From: Lachnospira hominis (ex Liu et al. 2021) | Lineage (GTDB): Bacteria > Bacillota > Clostridia > Lachnospirales > Lachnospiraceae | NCBI RefSeq assembly: GCF_014287955.1 | Contig: NZ_JACOPD010000001.1 | Coordinates: 434,001 to 498,000 of the forward strand | Length of the DNA stretch: 64,000 bases | Reading direction: 5' to 3' | Shown: positions 35,960 to 44,684 of the stretch, in pieces | How the letters are laid out: each line of letters begins with the position of its first letter | Numbering within the stretch: the first letter of the stretch is position 1 | Notes under the pieces: model-generated | Told to the model about the DNA's origin: nothing | Database searches by the model: none | The model's input: only the letters and a program-made list of their open reading frames with translations | Made by a program: the position numbers and the translations under genes

Positions 35960-37153
35960 TTACAATATTATCCTGCCTTCCTTTATCAATTCGACAACAA
36001 CCTGTGCAACATCTGCATCAAACTGTGTACCTGCCCCTTTTTCAAACTCACTGATTATATAATCTTTATCGCAATGTCTTCTGTAACATCTGTTGGAACT
36101 CATAGCATCTAATGAATCCGCAGCACTGATTATCCTTACAATATCCGGAATCTTATCACCTTTAATTCCATACGGATATCCTTTTCCATCAAATCTCTCA
36201 TGATGATAAGCTGCTCCCATATCAGCCTGTGGAAGAAATTCAAGTCCTGCCAAAATCTCTTTACCCCATATCGTATGCTTCTTCATAAGCTCGTACTCTC
36301 CATCTGTCAACCTTGAAGGCTTGTTAAGCACTGCATCAGGAACCGCTATCTTTCCTATATCATGAAGAAGAGCACTCCTGTATATAATATCAATCTCTTC
36401 TTTTGTATAAGTCCTGCTCTTCATATTTTGTGCAATAAGTTCCGAATACTGTGCCACCCTCTTTGAATGCTGCTGTGTATACCCATCCTTTTCATCAAGC
36501 ATACGGCTGATTGCCGTAACAGAATTAATCATCAGGACTTTCGTTCCCGCTACAGCTGACTGAACTTCTTTTTCAAGCTCATGCTCGTCATCAGCCTGTC
36601 TCATCTGATAATTCTTGTAGAATATATCCACGGTAATTACAACCAGACAGAATCCCCAGTAAAAAACAGGATAGAAAAAACGGTAATCCCTGCCATATTC
36701 ATAATTAAATATATTGCCAAGCGGCGTCCAGAACGAAATTGTAATATATAGTCCATATATAACACACACAGGAACACCAAACTTCATTCCCAGTAAAATA
36801 AGTGTAATAACAGGAAGCAAAAGATACCATAATAAAGAAAATCCATCATTGGCTCCCATGAATATAATTGGCACAGCAAGAACCAGCAGAATAACTGCCG
36901 CAATCCTGCATACTCTGTATACATTCTTAAAATAATCTAATGCCCATACTGCCACCAGCGACACAGCTGCCACAAAAAATGTAGCTGCACCTATAATATA
37001 CTTGCCGAGTCTTATATTCTCGACATCAATAAGAATCATGACAATTGCAAATACTGCCATAATCTTCTGAAGTGTTGCCGTATCAACCTTTACGGACTTC
37101 TCATAGGCATATACTCGTTTTACTGTATCAAACGCTTCTGATAGTAATTTCAT
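35960..37153 (-). CDS. HD-GYP c-di-GMP phosphodiesterase with membrane domain
   Basis: 397 aa. Five to six N-terminal spans (residues about 30-180) form a membrane input domain. The C-terminal HD-GYP domain has all hallmarks: HSKRVAQYS, LLHDIGKIAVPDAVL, KKHTIWGKEIL, HHERFDGKGYP and AADSLDAMSSNRCYR. HD-GYP enzymes linearise cyclic di-GMP to pGpG and GMP through a bi- or tri-metal centre. It opposes the diguanylate cyclase at 11-13 kb and sits near two PilZ chemoreceptors, so the window holds synthesis, degradation and sensing of the messenger. The start has AGGGTG upstream. Confidence 0.93.
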   Translation of the reverse strand: MKLLSEAFDTVKRVYAYEKSVKVDTATLQKIMAVFAIVMILIDVENIRLGKYIIGAATFFVAAVSLVAVWALDYFKNVYRVCRIAAVILLVLAVPIIFMGANDGFSLLWYLLLPVITLILLGMKFGVPVCVIYGLYITISFWTPLGNIFNYEYGRDYRFFYPVFYWGFCLVVITVDIFYKNYQMRQADDEHELEKEVQSAVAGTKVLMINSVTAISRMLDEKDGYTQQHSKRVAQYSELIAQNMKSRTYTKEEIDIIYRSALLHDIGKIAVPDAVLNKPSRLTDGEYELMKKHTIWGKEILAGLEFLPQADMGAAYHHERFDGKGYPYGIKGDKIPDIVRIISAADSLDAMSSNRCYRRHCDKDYIISEFEKGAGTQFDADVAQVVVELIKEGRIIL

Positions 37154-37288
37154 TAAACTTCACCCTGTCATCTTGTAAGTTAAAATTGTAATTCAATTCT
37201 ATAGGTATTATATCATATGTATATTTTAATGTAAACAATTTATTTGCAGCATATAGTTCGACATTTTTCAACATTTTATACAAATTTG

Positions 37289-37317
37289 TTGAAAATAATA
37301 GTTAGAACCCTTATAAT
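37289..37317 (+). promoter_or_regulatory. Promoter of the second chemoreceptor
   Basis: TTGAAA (37289-37294) and TATAAT (37312-37317) with a 17-base spacer. It is a sigma-70 type promoter, not a flagellar sigma-28 type. Confidence 0.75.
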
Positions 37318-37367
37318 TATAGTGCATATGATTTATGAATTTATTTTATCTAATAGGAGTATTTTAT

Positions 37368-39479
37368 ATGGATTATGATGAAAAATTATTTAAAGCCAAG
37401 GCCAATATAAAAGCCCGGAGAATATGGCTTGTATTCGCCCTTCTTCTCACTGCGAACTATGGTTCCGATGTATCTTCCGGTCTTTATCCGGTAAATAATT
37501 ATATTATTTTTGTTATTTTGTGCTGGATACCTTTCTTTATTGGCGAAATTCTTCTTCGCATAAAAGGTAAAGATACAGATATATATAAGTATAATCTGGT
37601 AATCGGATATGGCATTTTTTATACATTTTTATTATGTACTACTGAATCACCAATCGCTTTTACTTACATACTTCCTGTTACAAGCCTTCTTGTTTTATAC
37701 AAGCAGCGTAAATTCATGGTTTACTGTGGAATAGCCAATACTGCCAGCATAATATTCAGTGCATTCTACAGAGCCATGTTACTTGGATGCACAAGTGCTT
37801 CAGATATGAAAAACTACCAGCTTCAGGTATCATGTATCGTTTTGTGCTATATATGTTATGTAATGTCAATCAAACATCTCAACGAATCGGATGGTGCATT
37901 GACAGACAGCATTAAGGCTGATTTACAGCGTGTTGTAACAACTGTAGAAAAAGTAAAAACAGCAAGCAATACTATCATGGACGGCATCACTGTTGTACGT
38001 GAACTTGCTTCAGAAAACAAACATGGTTCAGATCTCGTACTTGATGGTCTCAACGAACTTACCGACAACAACAAACAGCTCCAGAACCACGCCTCGTCTT
38101 CACTTGATATGACTACTGACATTAATTCCCAGGTTGAAAATGTTGCGGGACTCATCAATGAGATGGTATCTCTTACAGCTGAATCAGGTTCCCATGCCCA
38201 GACAAGTTCAACCGACCTTGAGAGTCTTGTAAAGACATCAAAAACAATGTCAGAATTATCAAACGATGTTGAAAATATTCTCACTGAATTTAAGAATGAA
38301 TTTGAGACCGTTAAAGAAGAAACAAGCACTATTGATAATATTTCAAGCCAGACCAACCTTCTTGCTCTCAACGCTTCAATAGAAGCCGCAAGAGCAGGTG
38401 AAGCCGGCAAAGGATTTGCCGTCGTCGCTGAACAGATTCGTACTCTCAGTACAGAAACCAAGTCATCTTCAGGGCAGATACAGGACGCACTTACACGTCT
38501 CTCAGAAATATCTGACAAGATGATGACCTCAATAGAACAGACAATCAAACTTATACAGGTTACTCTTGAAAAAGTTACTCTTACCGGTCAGAATGTTAAT
38601 AAAATTAACGAAGATTCCGGCAAACTCGGTGAACATATCTCTGTAATCAATACAGCTATGAAAGAAGTTGAATCTTCAAATCATCAGCTTGTCGATAACA
38701 TGGAAAAAGTATATAACATTGTCGATACAATGACAGGCTTCATCAATGAATCTGATGAAACAAGCAAGCGAATGGTAAGTAAATACGAAGAAAGTGCTTC
38801 AAATATCGATAACATTGAAGAAATAATCCAGGGTCTTATGTGTGAACTTGGCATCGGCGGTTTCATGGGAATTGACGACATCAAGCCCGGCATGAAACTG
38901 AGCCTATTTATTGATTCCGAAAATGGTAACATTAATGAATATCACGGTGAACTCCTTGAACAGAACAGTAACAGCATAAAGGTACGCCTTGATAATTCAA
39001 TTAATGTAGCAAAAAATACACCTTGTAAAGTACAGGTAACTGTTGGTAACGTTCTTTACTGCTGGGATAAAGCTGCAATTAATCCTACATCAGGATTAAC
39101 TGCCGGCAGCAGTTCAACTAATACATTAACAATAACGATAACTACACGTCCTAGTATTGTAAACAGACGTAAATATCCTCGTCTTGATATATCTAACAGA
39201 TGTACTATTACAGTTAAAAAGACTGGTACGACTTACTCCGGAAAGCTTGACAACATCAGTGCTAACGGATTTGCTTTCCTTGCTGATAATTCATTCTTTG
39301 CAGACAGCAAGGGCTCTGAAATCTCTGTGCAGATTGAAAACTTCGACCTTCCTGACAACTCCGTTCTTGAAGGTAAAATCATTCGTTCATCAGACAATGA
39401 CGGCATGTATATCGTAGGCTGCCAGATGCCTGCTGACAATCTGGCAATTAAAGATTACGTTGAAAAACATTTAAAATAA
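37368..39479 (+). CDS. Chemoreceptor with C-terminal YcgR-N/PilZ module (paralogue)
   Basis: The start is the ATG at 37368 (GGAG eight bases upstream; a longer frame starts 33 bases earlier without a site). The 703-aa product matches the 31054-33171 protein along its length: N-terminal [18 protein letters not shown], several membrane spans, the methyl-accepting tip [20 protein letters not shown], the YcgR-N-like GMKLSLFID region and the PilZ motifs RRKYPR and NISANGF. The two genes were probably made by duplication and face opposite ways around the HD-GYP and ferredoxin genes. A strong terminator follows. Confidence 0.92.
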   Translation: MDYDEKLFKAKANIKARRIWLVFALLLTANYGSDVSSGLYPVNNYIIFVILCWIPFFIGEILLRIKGKDTDIYKYNLVIGYGIFYTFLLCTTESPIAFTYILPVTSLLVLYKQRKFMVYCGIANTASIIFSAFYRAMLLGCTSASDMKNYQLQVSCIVLCYICYVMSIKHLNESDGALTDSIKADLQRVVTTVEKVKTASNTIMDGITVVRELASENKHGSDLVLDGLNELTDNNKQLQNHASSSLDMTTDINSQVENVAGLINEMVSLTAESGSHAQTSSTDLESLVKTSKTMSELSNDVENILTEFKNEFETVKEETSTIDNISSQTNLLALNASIEAARAGEAGKGFAVVAEQIRTLSTETKSSSGQIQDALTRLSEISDKMMTSIEQTIKLIQVTLEKVTLTGQNVNKINEDSGKLGEHISVINTAMKEVESSNHQLVDNMEKVYNIVDTMTGFINESDETSKRMVSKYEESASNIDNIEEIIQGLMCELGIGGFMGIDDIKPGMKLSLFIDSENGNINEYHGELLEQNSNSIKVRLDNSINVAKNTPCKVQVTVGNVLYCWDKAAINPTSGLTAGSSSTNTLTITITTRPSIVNRRKYPRLDISNRCTITVKKTGTTYSGKLDNISANGFAFLADNSFFADSKGSEISVQIENFDLPDNSVLEGKIIRSSDNDGMYIVGCQMPADNLAIKDYVEKHLK

Positions 39480-39489
39480 AATCTTGTTT

Positions 39490-39537
39490 AAAAAGAACAA
39501 ATCCTGCTCTTACAGGCAGTGATTTGTTCTTTTTTTG
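39490..39537 (+). terminator. Terminator after the second chemoreceptor
   Basis: AAAGAACAAATC-CTGC pairs with GGCAG-TGATTTGTTCTTT, followed by a T run. Confidence 0.88.
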
Positions 39538-39637
39538 TAAAAACTATTACACTTGTTATTTTTCTAACAATTTTATTTCATTTTTATTATTATGAGAAAA
39601 TTTTTCACTTCTTTTATAAAATTTTATTCAATTATAT

Positions 39638-39666
39638 TTGACAAGTTAAATATTTATTTATAAAAT
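39638..39666 (+). promoter_or_regulatory. Promoter of the deleted SDR gene
   Basis: TTGACA (39638-39643) and TAAAAT (39661-39666) with a 17-base spacer. It remains intact although the gene is broken. Confidence 0.7.
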
Positions 39667-39732
39667 CAAATTATGCGGGATTTTCACAGTGCGTAGCAGC
39701 CCCACATTATTAAATTTAGATTGGAGAAGAAT

Positions 39733-40027
39733 ATGGGAATATTTACAGGTAAAACAGCCATCATTACAGGTGGCGGAAAAGCAAAATCAATCGGATATGG
39801 CATCGCTACAGCATATGCCAAAGAAGGTGCAAATCTTGTTCTTACAGGACGTAACGAACAAAAACTTATCGACCTGCAGGAAGAGCTTAAAAGCTGTTCC
39901 TGCAGGTCGTTTCGGTGATCCTGAACAGGACATCGGACGCGTATGCGTACATCTTGGTTCACCTGATTTCAAATATATGTCAGGCGAAACTATCACGCTT
40001 GAAGGCGGACTCGGTCAGAGACCTTAA
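39733..40027 (+). pseudogene. Short-chain dehydrogenase/reductase with internal deletion
   Basis: The first 53 or so codons from the ATG at 39733 (GGAG upstream) encode the SDR Rossmann start, MGIFTGKTAIITGGG with SIGYGIA and NLVLTGRNEQKL. The frame then shifts and runs to a TGA at 39918, while a second frame resumes from about 39889 with the SDR C-terminus (PAGRFGDPEQDIGRV, then YMSGETITLEGG) to TAA at 40027. The middle, about 150 residues holding the catalytic Tyr and Lys, is gone. Promoter and ribosome-binding site are intact. The exact junction lies in a 38-base palindrome at 39871-39908. Confidence 0.88.
39871..39908. repeat. 38-base inverted repeat at the SDR deletion junction
   Basis: GACCTGCAGGAAGAGCTT and AAGCTGTTCCTGCAGGTC are reverse complements except for one base, with a 2-base centre. 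Confidence 0.9.
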
Positions 40028-40076
40028 TAACAGTAACAATAACCGTAATTAATCATAATAATAACCGGTTAAATCG

Positions 40077-40114
40077 AAAAACACCGTACCACATACTTGT
40101 GATACGGTGTTTTT
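40077..40114. terminator. Bidirectional terminator
   Basis: AAAAACACCGTA and TACGGTGTTTTT form a 12-bp stem with a 14-base loop between the SDR remnant and the convergent pectate lyase gene. Confidence 0.9.
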
Positions 40115-40153
40115 CACATTTCAAATAATTACAAAATACATTTTTGTATTATT

Positions 40154-43100
40154 TTACTTATCTTCTTTTTTCTTCTTTGAAGAAACTGCAACATATACGA
40201 TACCTGCAACGGCAATTACCATAACGATAATTAAAGGAACAAGAACTTTCATTACTCTGTCACCTGTATCAGGTGTTGTAATTGATGTGTCACTTCCTGC
40301 CGGTATATCTGTTCCGTTATCAGCAGCATTTGTATATTTAAGGAAGTTGCCTAAGTTGATTGAACCATCTTCATTTCTCTGAACTGCTTCAATTCCACCA
40401 AGGAGATAATCCTTGAATTCAGCAAGACTTACAAAGTTAGCTGCTGTAAGTTCAACACCATCAGCATTAACAGATTTACCTGTTTCTTTGTCATATAAGA
40501 AATTGCTTGATGATTTAATCATATTCATAATATCAGCTTCTGCATCTTTTTCTGTTGATGTAAGAGCTGCAAGTGTTTCCTCATTTTCCCATGAGTTATC
40601 TGCAAATGACTTGAAGTTTTCAACTACAAACTGTGCAGTTGCACCTGTATATGTGTGAAGTTCAAGGTTTGAACCTCCGTTGTTGTAACCTGTACAGTTA
40701 ATGTACTCGCCCATTGGGTCACTGTTGTTTGTGAAACCGTTAGCTGCATTACCAAATGAGTAGCTGTTGTAAATCTTATGATTTACGGCGATACCGCTGC
40801 CGCCCATCTTGAAGCCGTTACCGTCACCCTTTGTCTTAACGAGCTTGCCATCTTCAATTACATAACCATTAGCATAACATACTGAATCATAGATTTCTAC
40901 TTCACCGATTGCACCAGTACCGCTCTTTGAGAATAAATCCCAACCATCATCTGCGTTATATGCAGCTACGCAGTACTTAAATACGTTACCAACACCACAT
41001 GTAAGCTTTGCAGCAAATCCATCGGCATTATTGTCTGACTTATCTCTGTTGTTGTAAGCATTACAGCTTATAATCTGGTTGTATGAAGGCCAGTCTTTCT
41101 GTTCTGTAGCACCATCAGTTCTTGAAATTGAAAGACCTGAATTAGTATGTCCTGCAAAATCACAGTTCTTTAATATATTATGATTACCACCGACTCTTAC
41201 GCCGCCGCCGTTAAGGAATTTAATTCCCTCAACATACCAGTAATCACCAGAAACATCAAATGTATTTCCTGTAGCTTTACCATCATTACCTGCAAAATCA
41301 AATACTACATCTTCTGTATTATCAGGGTCAGCCACAAGCATCTTCATATCTTTAGATGTACCATTGTTATATTTCTTAATAGCTACAGATGATGAAAGGT
41401 TATATGTGCCACCCTTTACATATATAGCCTGACCTGCCTGACAGAATGTAAGAGCTGTCTGAATATCAAGTGGATTCTCGACTGTACCATTACCTGACTT
41501 GCTGCCGTCAGCAGAGACATAAAGCGGTGTTTCTACTGCTGCATATATTTTTCTTACTACTGTATTGTTCTGTGTAATAGTATCCTTAGGATTAATATTC
41601 TGGGTTGCATCAGGCTCAAACTGAATCTGGAACTTGTTATTGCCTACTGTAAGTTTTGTAGGATATGAATATGTACCAGCTTCAACTACCTGCTGGCTTG
41701 CAAGTGTCTTTCCATCCTGCTTTACAGTAAGAAGACCCTTTGTATTAACTGTCACTTTGTATTCATAATCTTCATCTGCTGTCTCTCTTAATGAAGCCTG
41801 TGTTACAGTAGGTTTTGTTGCATTTACAGGTGCAAATGTCTGTGGTGCATCAGCCTCTCTTGATGTAATCTTAACATCAATATCATTTGAATTTACTTCA
41901 ATCTTAGCTCCACGGGATGCCATAAAACCTAAGTACATCTTATTGCCTTCAATCTTTTCAAATGTGTCAGCAGGAAGATACCATGTCTTACTTCCGTCAA
42001 TTTTGTTTACTGCATTTCCGGCTTCATCTAACATTGTAGCATATACGCCTGTATTATCTTTTTTAAGTGTAAGTGTAAATGTCTTAGGAGCAGCTTCTGT
42101 TACTTTCTCAGATTTACCCTTATTTACAAGTGTATAATTTACTTTTCCGCTTGCATCGTCTGCTGAAGCAACGCCGTATCTTCCGAATACATTAAACGCA
42201 CCATAATATCCGCCGACCGACATTGCATTAGAACAGTAAATTGATGAATCTCCGTCAGGTCCGATAGAATCTCTTACCATAATACCGAAACCTTCCTGAT
42301 TATCAGCTGATTTCTTTGTTATAAAGTAATCAACTTTTATCTTTGCTGTAATTTCAAAATTATCTTTTGTAGGGTCAAGTACTGTATAATAATATGATAT
42401 ACCATCCTGTCCATCATCGGTACACTTACCTACGCCCTCTTTAGCTTCTACAGTAATTGTCTTTGAACCATCTTCATTGTCCGTTACAGTTGCTTTTTCT
42501 GCATTTGCTGTAGACTGTCCGAATGTTACTGCATTCCACTCAAGGTCATTATATTTGTAATCAATCTTATCTCTTACAGCTGCTGTAAATTCTGTAGAAA
42601 GTGCTTTGCCATCAACTTCAGCACTTACAACAATCTTATATTCGCCTGCTTCGTCTTTGTTAAATGCTGATGAATCTACCTTAGGTGATTCAACTTTAAC
42701 TTTTTCTTCGCTGTCATATACAGCGTATACCTGAAGACCGTCAGCTGAGAAATCCTCACCCTTTAAATATGTTGTCTTATCAGGAATCTTTGTAACTTCA
42801 AGTGACTGAACTGTTCTCTCTATAACTTCAAGAGTATACTCGGCTGTCTTTCCACCATATGTAACTACATATGTATACTTACCTGTCTTTGTTGTATCAA
42901 GAGCATCACCCTTTGCCTCAACAGCAAATCCTGCTGACAATACTTTTGATGAACCGTCAGAATATTCTGCTGTTACCAAAACACCGTCTCTGTAAGCATC
43001 TACATCATAAACAACATCTTTATAAAATGTTGTTCTGTTTGGACCAGCAAGTTCAATCTTAGTAACCTTTGCATCAGAAACATTTACATCAAATTTATAT

Positions 43101-44326
43101 TCTTTTGTAACATCTCCGTGTGTATGTGCGATTGTTACCTGTGTCTTGCCTGCCTTAGAAAAATTATAAGAAACAGTTGTATCTGCATCACCTGCGGCAA
43201 TCAGATCCTGTAATTTCTTAGTCACACCACTGTTATATACAACATTTCCTTCAAGACCTGTAAGGTCAATACTCTCATCTAAGAGATAATCTGTCTTGAT
43301 TGGATTGTAATCAACTTTAATATCTGTAACTACTTCTTTTATTACTTTTACAGGAATTTCAATCTTTGTACCAAAGTAATCAAGCACAATCTTACCGCTA
43401 TCTGTTATCTCTGAAAAATCAGGTACTTCTATACGGCAGTCTTTTGCTGTGATTGTCTTTTCAACACCACCGAGTGTTACATTTGCCGAAAATCCTGCAA
43501 GGTCAATATCATTGTATGTATTTCCCTGGATATACTCCTGTTTTGAAGGCTTAGTAACATCTTTTACAACTACATCTGAATTAGTATCTGTAACTGTAAG
43601 TGTTGTATCCTTAAATGTTGCCTTAGCCAATCTTGATGTAAATACACCAACATACATTGCGTCGCCTGTGAATATCTCAGAAGCTTTTCCTTCTTTGTAT
43701 ACAACTCCATCCTTTGAAAGGATTAAGCTGTCACCGATTTTCTGGATTGCAAGGTCATATGTCTTGCCGGTTTCAACTGTAGGCTGTGTTTCTGTAGCCT
43801 TACCAAATGCACTAAATGTATCATTTGCTATACGATAACTTGCTGCAAATACATCTGTCTTAGTAACTTCACCTATAAAAGCACTGTTTAATGGGTCAAC
43901 ATCTTTTGAATTTTCATGCTCGCCAACAGCTGCTCTTGCCATAAGACCCATAGCCTGCTGATTTGTAACAGCAAATGAATCTACTGTCATCTTTGTTGTG
44001 ATAGTAAAATCTTTGCCATTTTCAATTTTGTAATAAAGGAAATCAATTCCTTCATTCTTAGATGCTATCTTACCCTTTTTTCCTGATGATTCAAGTGTAA
44101 CACTGCCATCTGAATTCTCTTTAATTGTATTATTTGCAACGGCTGTACTGTTACCAAAAACGGACCATGTCCAGCCCTTCCATGTTCCGTCAGCCACTTC
44201 TTTGCCGCCTTCAAAAGCTGTTGCGGCGTTTGCTTTCTGAATGAGCATGCTTGTAGGCATAACAGAAAGCACCATGAGTGCTGCAAGAACTAAAGACAAT
44301 ACTTTCTTGCCTTTTTTGAACTTCAT
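40154..44326 (-). CDS. Surface-anchored PL9-family pectate lyase, multidomain
   Basis: I start at the ATG at 44326, preceded by GGAGG; the frame continues upstream without a site. The 1390-aa product has a signal peptide (KKVLSLVLAALMVLSVMP, cut near ANA-AT), a concanavalin-like module (about 35-230), several Ig-like/bacterial surface modules (about 230-590), a second copy of the first module (about 595-825), then a right-handed beta-helix of the PL9 type (about 930-1245) with NADGFAAKL, AAYNADDGWDLFSK and GNGFKMGG. The C-terminus is TTPDTGD, a hydrophobic span and a KKKK tail, a sortase signal of the non-LPXTG kind. It would cleave polygalacturonate at the cell surface. Confidence 0.9.
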   Translation of the reverse strand: MKFKKGKKVLSLVLAALMVLSVMPTSMLIQKANAATAFEGGKEVADGTWKGWTWSVFGNSTAVANNTIKENSDGSVTLESSGKKGKIASKNEGIDFLYYKIENGKDFTITTKMTVDSFAVTNQQAMGLMARAAVGEHENSKDVDPLNSAFIGEVTKTDVFAASYRIANDTFSAFGKATETQPTVETGKTYDLAIQKIGDSLILSKDGVVYKEGKASEIFTGDAMYVGVFTSRLAKATFKDTTLTVTDTNSDVVVKDVTKPSKQEYIQGNTYNDIDLAGFSANVTLGGVEKTITAKDCRIEVPDFSEITDSGKIVLDYFGTKIEIPVKVIKEVVTDIKVDYNPIKTDYLLDESIDLTGLEGNVVYNSGVTKKLQDLIAAGDADTTVSYNFSKAGKTQVTIAHTHGDVTKEYKFDVNVSDAKVTKIELAGPNRTTFYKDVVYDVDAYRDGVLVTAEYSDGSSKVLSAGFAVEAKGDALDTTKTGKYTYVVTYGGKTAEYTLEVIERTVQSLEVTKIPDKTTYLKGEDFSADGLQVYAVYDSEEKVKVESPKVDSSAFNKDEAGEYKIVVSAEVDGKALSTEFTAAVRDKIDYKYNDLEWNAVTFGQSTANAEKATVTDNEDGSKTITVEAKEGVGKCTDDGQDGISYYYTVLDPTKDNFEITAKIKVDYFITKKSADNQEGFGIMVRDSIGPDGDSSIYCSNAMSVGGYYGAFNVFGRYGVASADDASGKVNYTLVNKGKSEKVTEAAPKTFTLTLKKDNTGVYATMLDEAGNAVNKIDGSKTWYLPADTFEKIEGNKMYLGFMASRGAKIEVNSNDIDVKITSREADAPQTFAPVNATKPTVTQASLRETADEDYEYKVTVNTKGLLTVKQDGKTLASQQVVEAGTYSYPTKLTVGNNKFQIQFEPDATQNINPKDTITQNNTVVRKIYAAVETPLYVSADGSKSGNGTVENPLDIQTALTFCQAGQAIYVKGGTYNLSSSVAIKKYNNGTSKDMKMLVADPDNTEDVVFDFAGNDGKATGNTFDVSGDYWYVEGIKFLNGGGVRVGGNHNILKNCDFAGHTNSGLSISRTDGATEQKDWPSYNQIISCNAYNNRDKSDNNADGFAAKLTCGVGNVFKYCVAAYNADDGWDLFSKSGTGAIGEVEIYDSVCYANGYVIEDGKLVKTKGDGNGFKMGGSGIAVNHKIYNSYSFGNAANGFTNNSDPMGEYINCTGYNNGGSNLELHTYTGATAQFVVENFKSFADNSWENEETLAALTSTEKDAEADIMNMIKSSSNFLYDKETGKSVNADGVELTAANFVSLAEFKDYLLGGIEAVQRNEDGSINLGNFLKYTNAADNGTDIPAGSDTSITTPDTGDRVMKVLVPLIIVMVIAVAGIVYVAVSSKKKKEDK

Positions 44327-44454
44327 AACTCTTTCCTCCTTTTTTATACATTCCCCAAAAAAATGCAATAACGCACTCAATTGTACATGATGCACAACTT
44401 TCATGCGTATGACTATTATTTCAAGAAATATTGTGCATAGATTGTACTATATAA

Positions 44455-44466
44455 TCTGATATCAGA
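44455..44466. promoter_or_regulatory. Palindrome upstream of the pectate lyase gene
   Basis: TCTGATATCAGA, a perfect 12-base palindrome about 130 bases before the start codon, next to a TATATAGTACAAT-like region on the minus strand. No good -35 box is seen, which would fit a need for an activator. The rest of 44327-44684 holds the terminator at 44588 and no gene. Confidence 0.4.
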
Positions 44467-44587
44467 CCACTCATTTTTTTATTCCAAACCTCTAAAGTAC
44501 AGTTTTTTTATCCTTTTACAAAAATCTTTTGCAAATTATCTATTTCTTTTTGTTATTTCTATATTAAAAATGCTTCCCGAACACAAC

Positions 44588-44633
44588 AAAAAATGATGCA
44601 CACGCTTTACCCCTAAGCATGTGCATCATTTTT
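44588..44633 (-). terminator. Terminator after the pectin methylesterase gene
   Basis: AAAAATGATGCACA and TGTGCATCATTTTT form a 14-bp stem with a 17-base loop. Confidence 0.9.
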
Positions 44634-44684
44634 AATTTTCACGTTCTAAACAAACCCACAATACGTATTTTCAATTTCAAGAAT

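Noticed and set aside
39733..40027. Enoyl-ACP reductase FabI as the identity of the deleted gene
   Set aside because: The N-terminal SIGYGIA motif is FabI-like, but the C-terminus (GRFGDPEQDIGRV) is general SDR and the diagnostic middle is deleted, so only the superfamily is named.
44327..44404. N-terminal extension of the pectate lyase
   Set aside because: It would place 26 polar residues before an ordinary signal peptide and lacks a ribosome-binding site; GGAGG is before the inner ATG.
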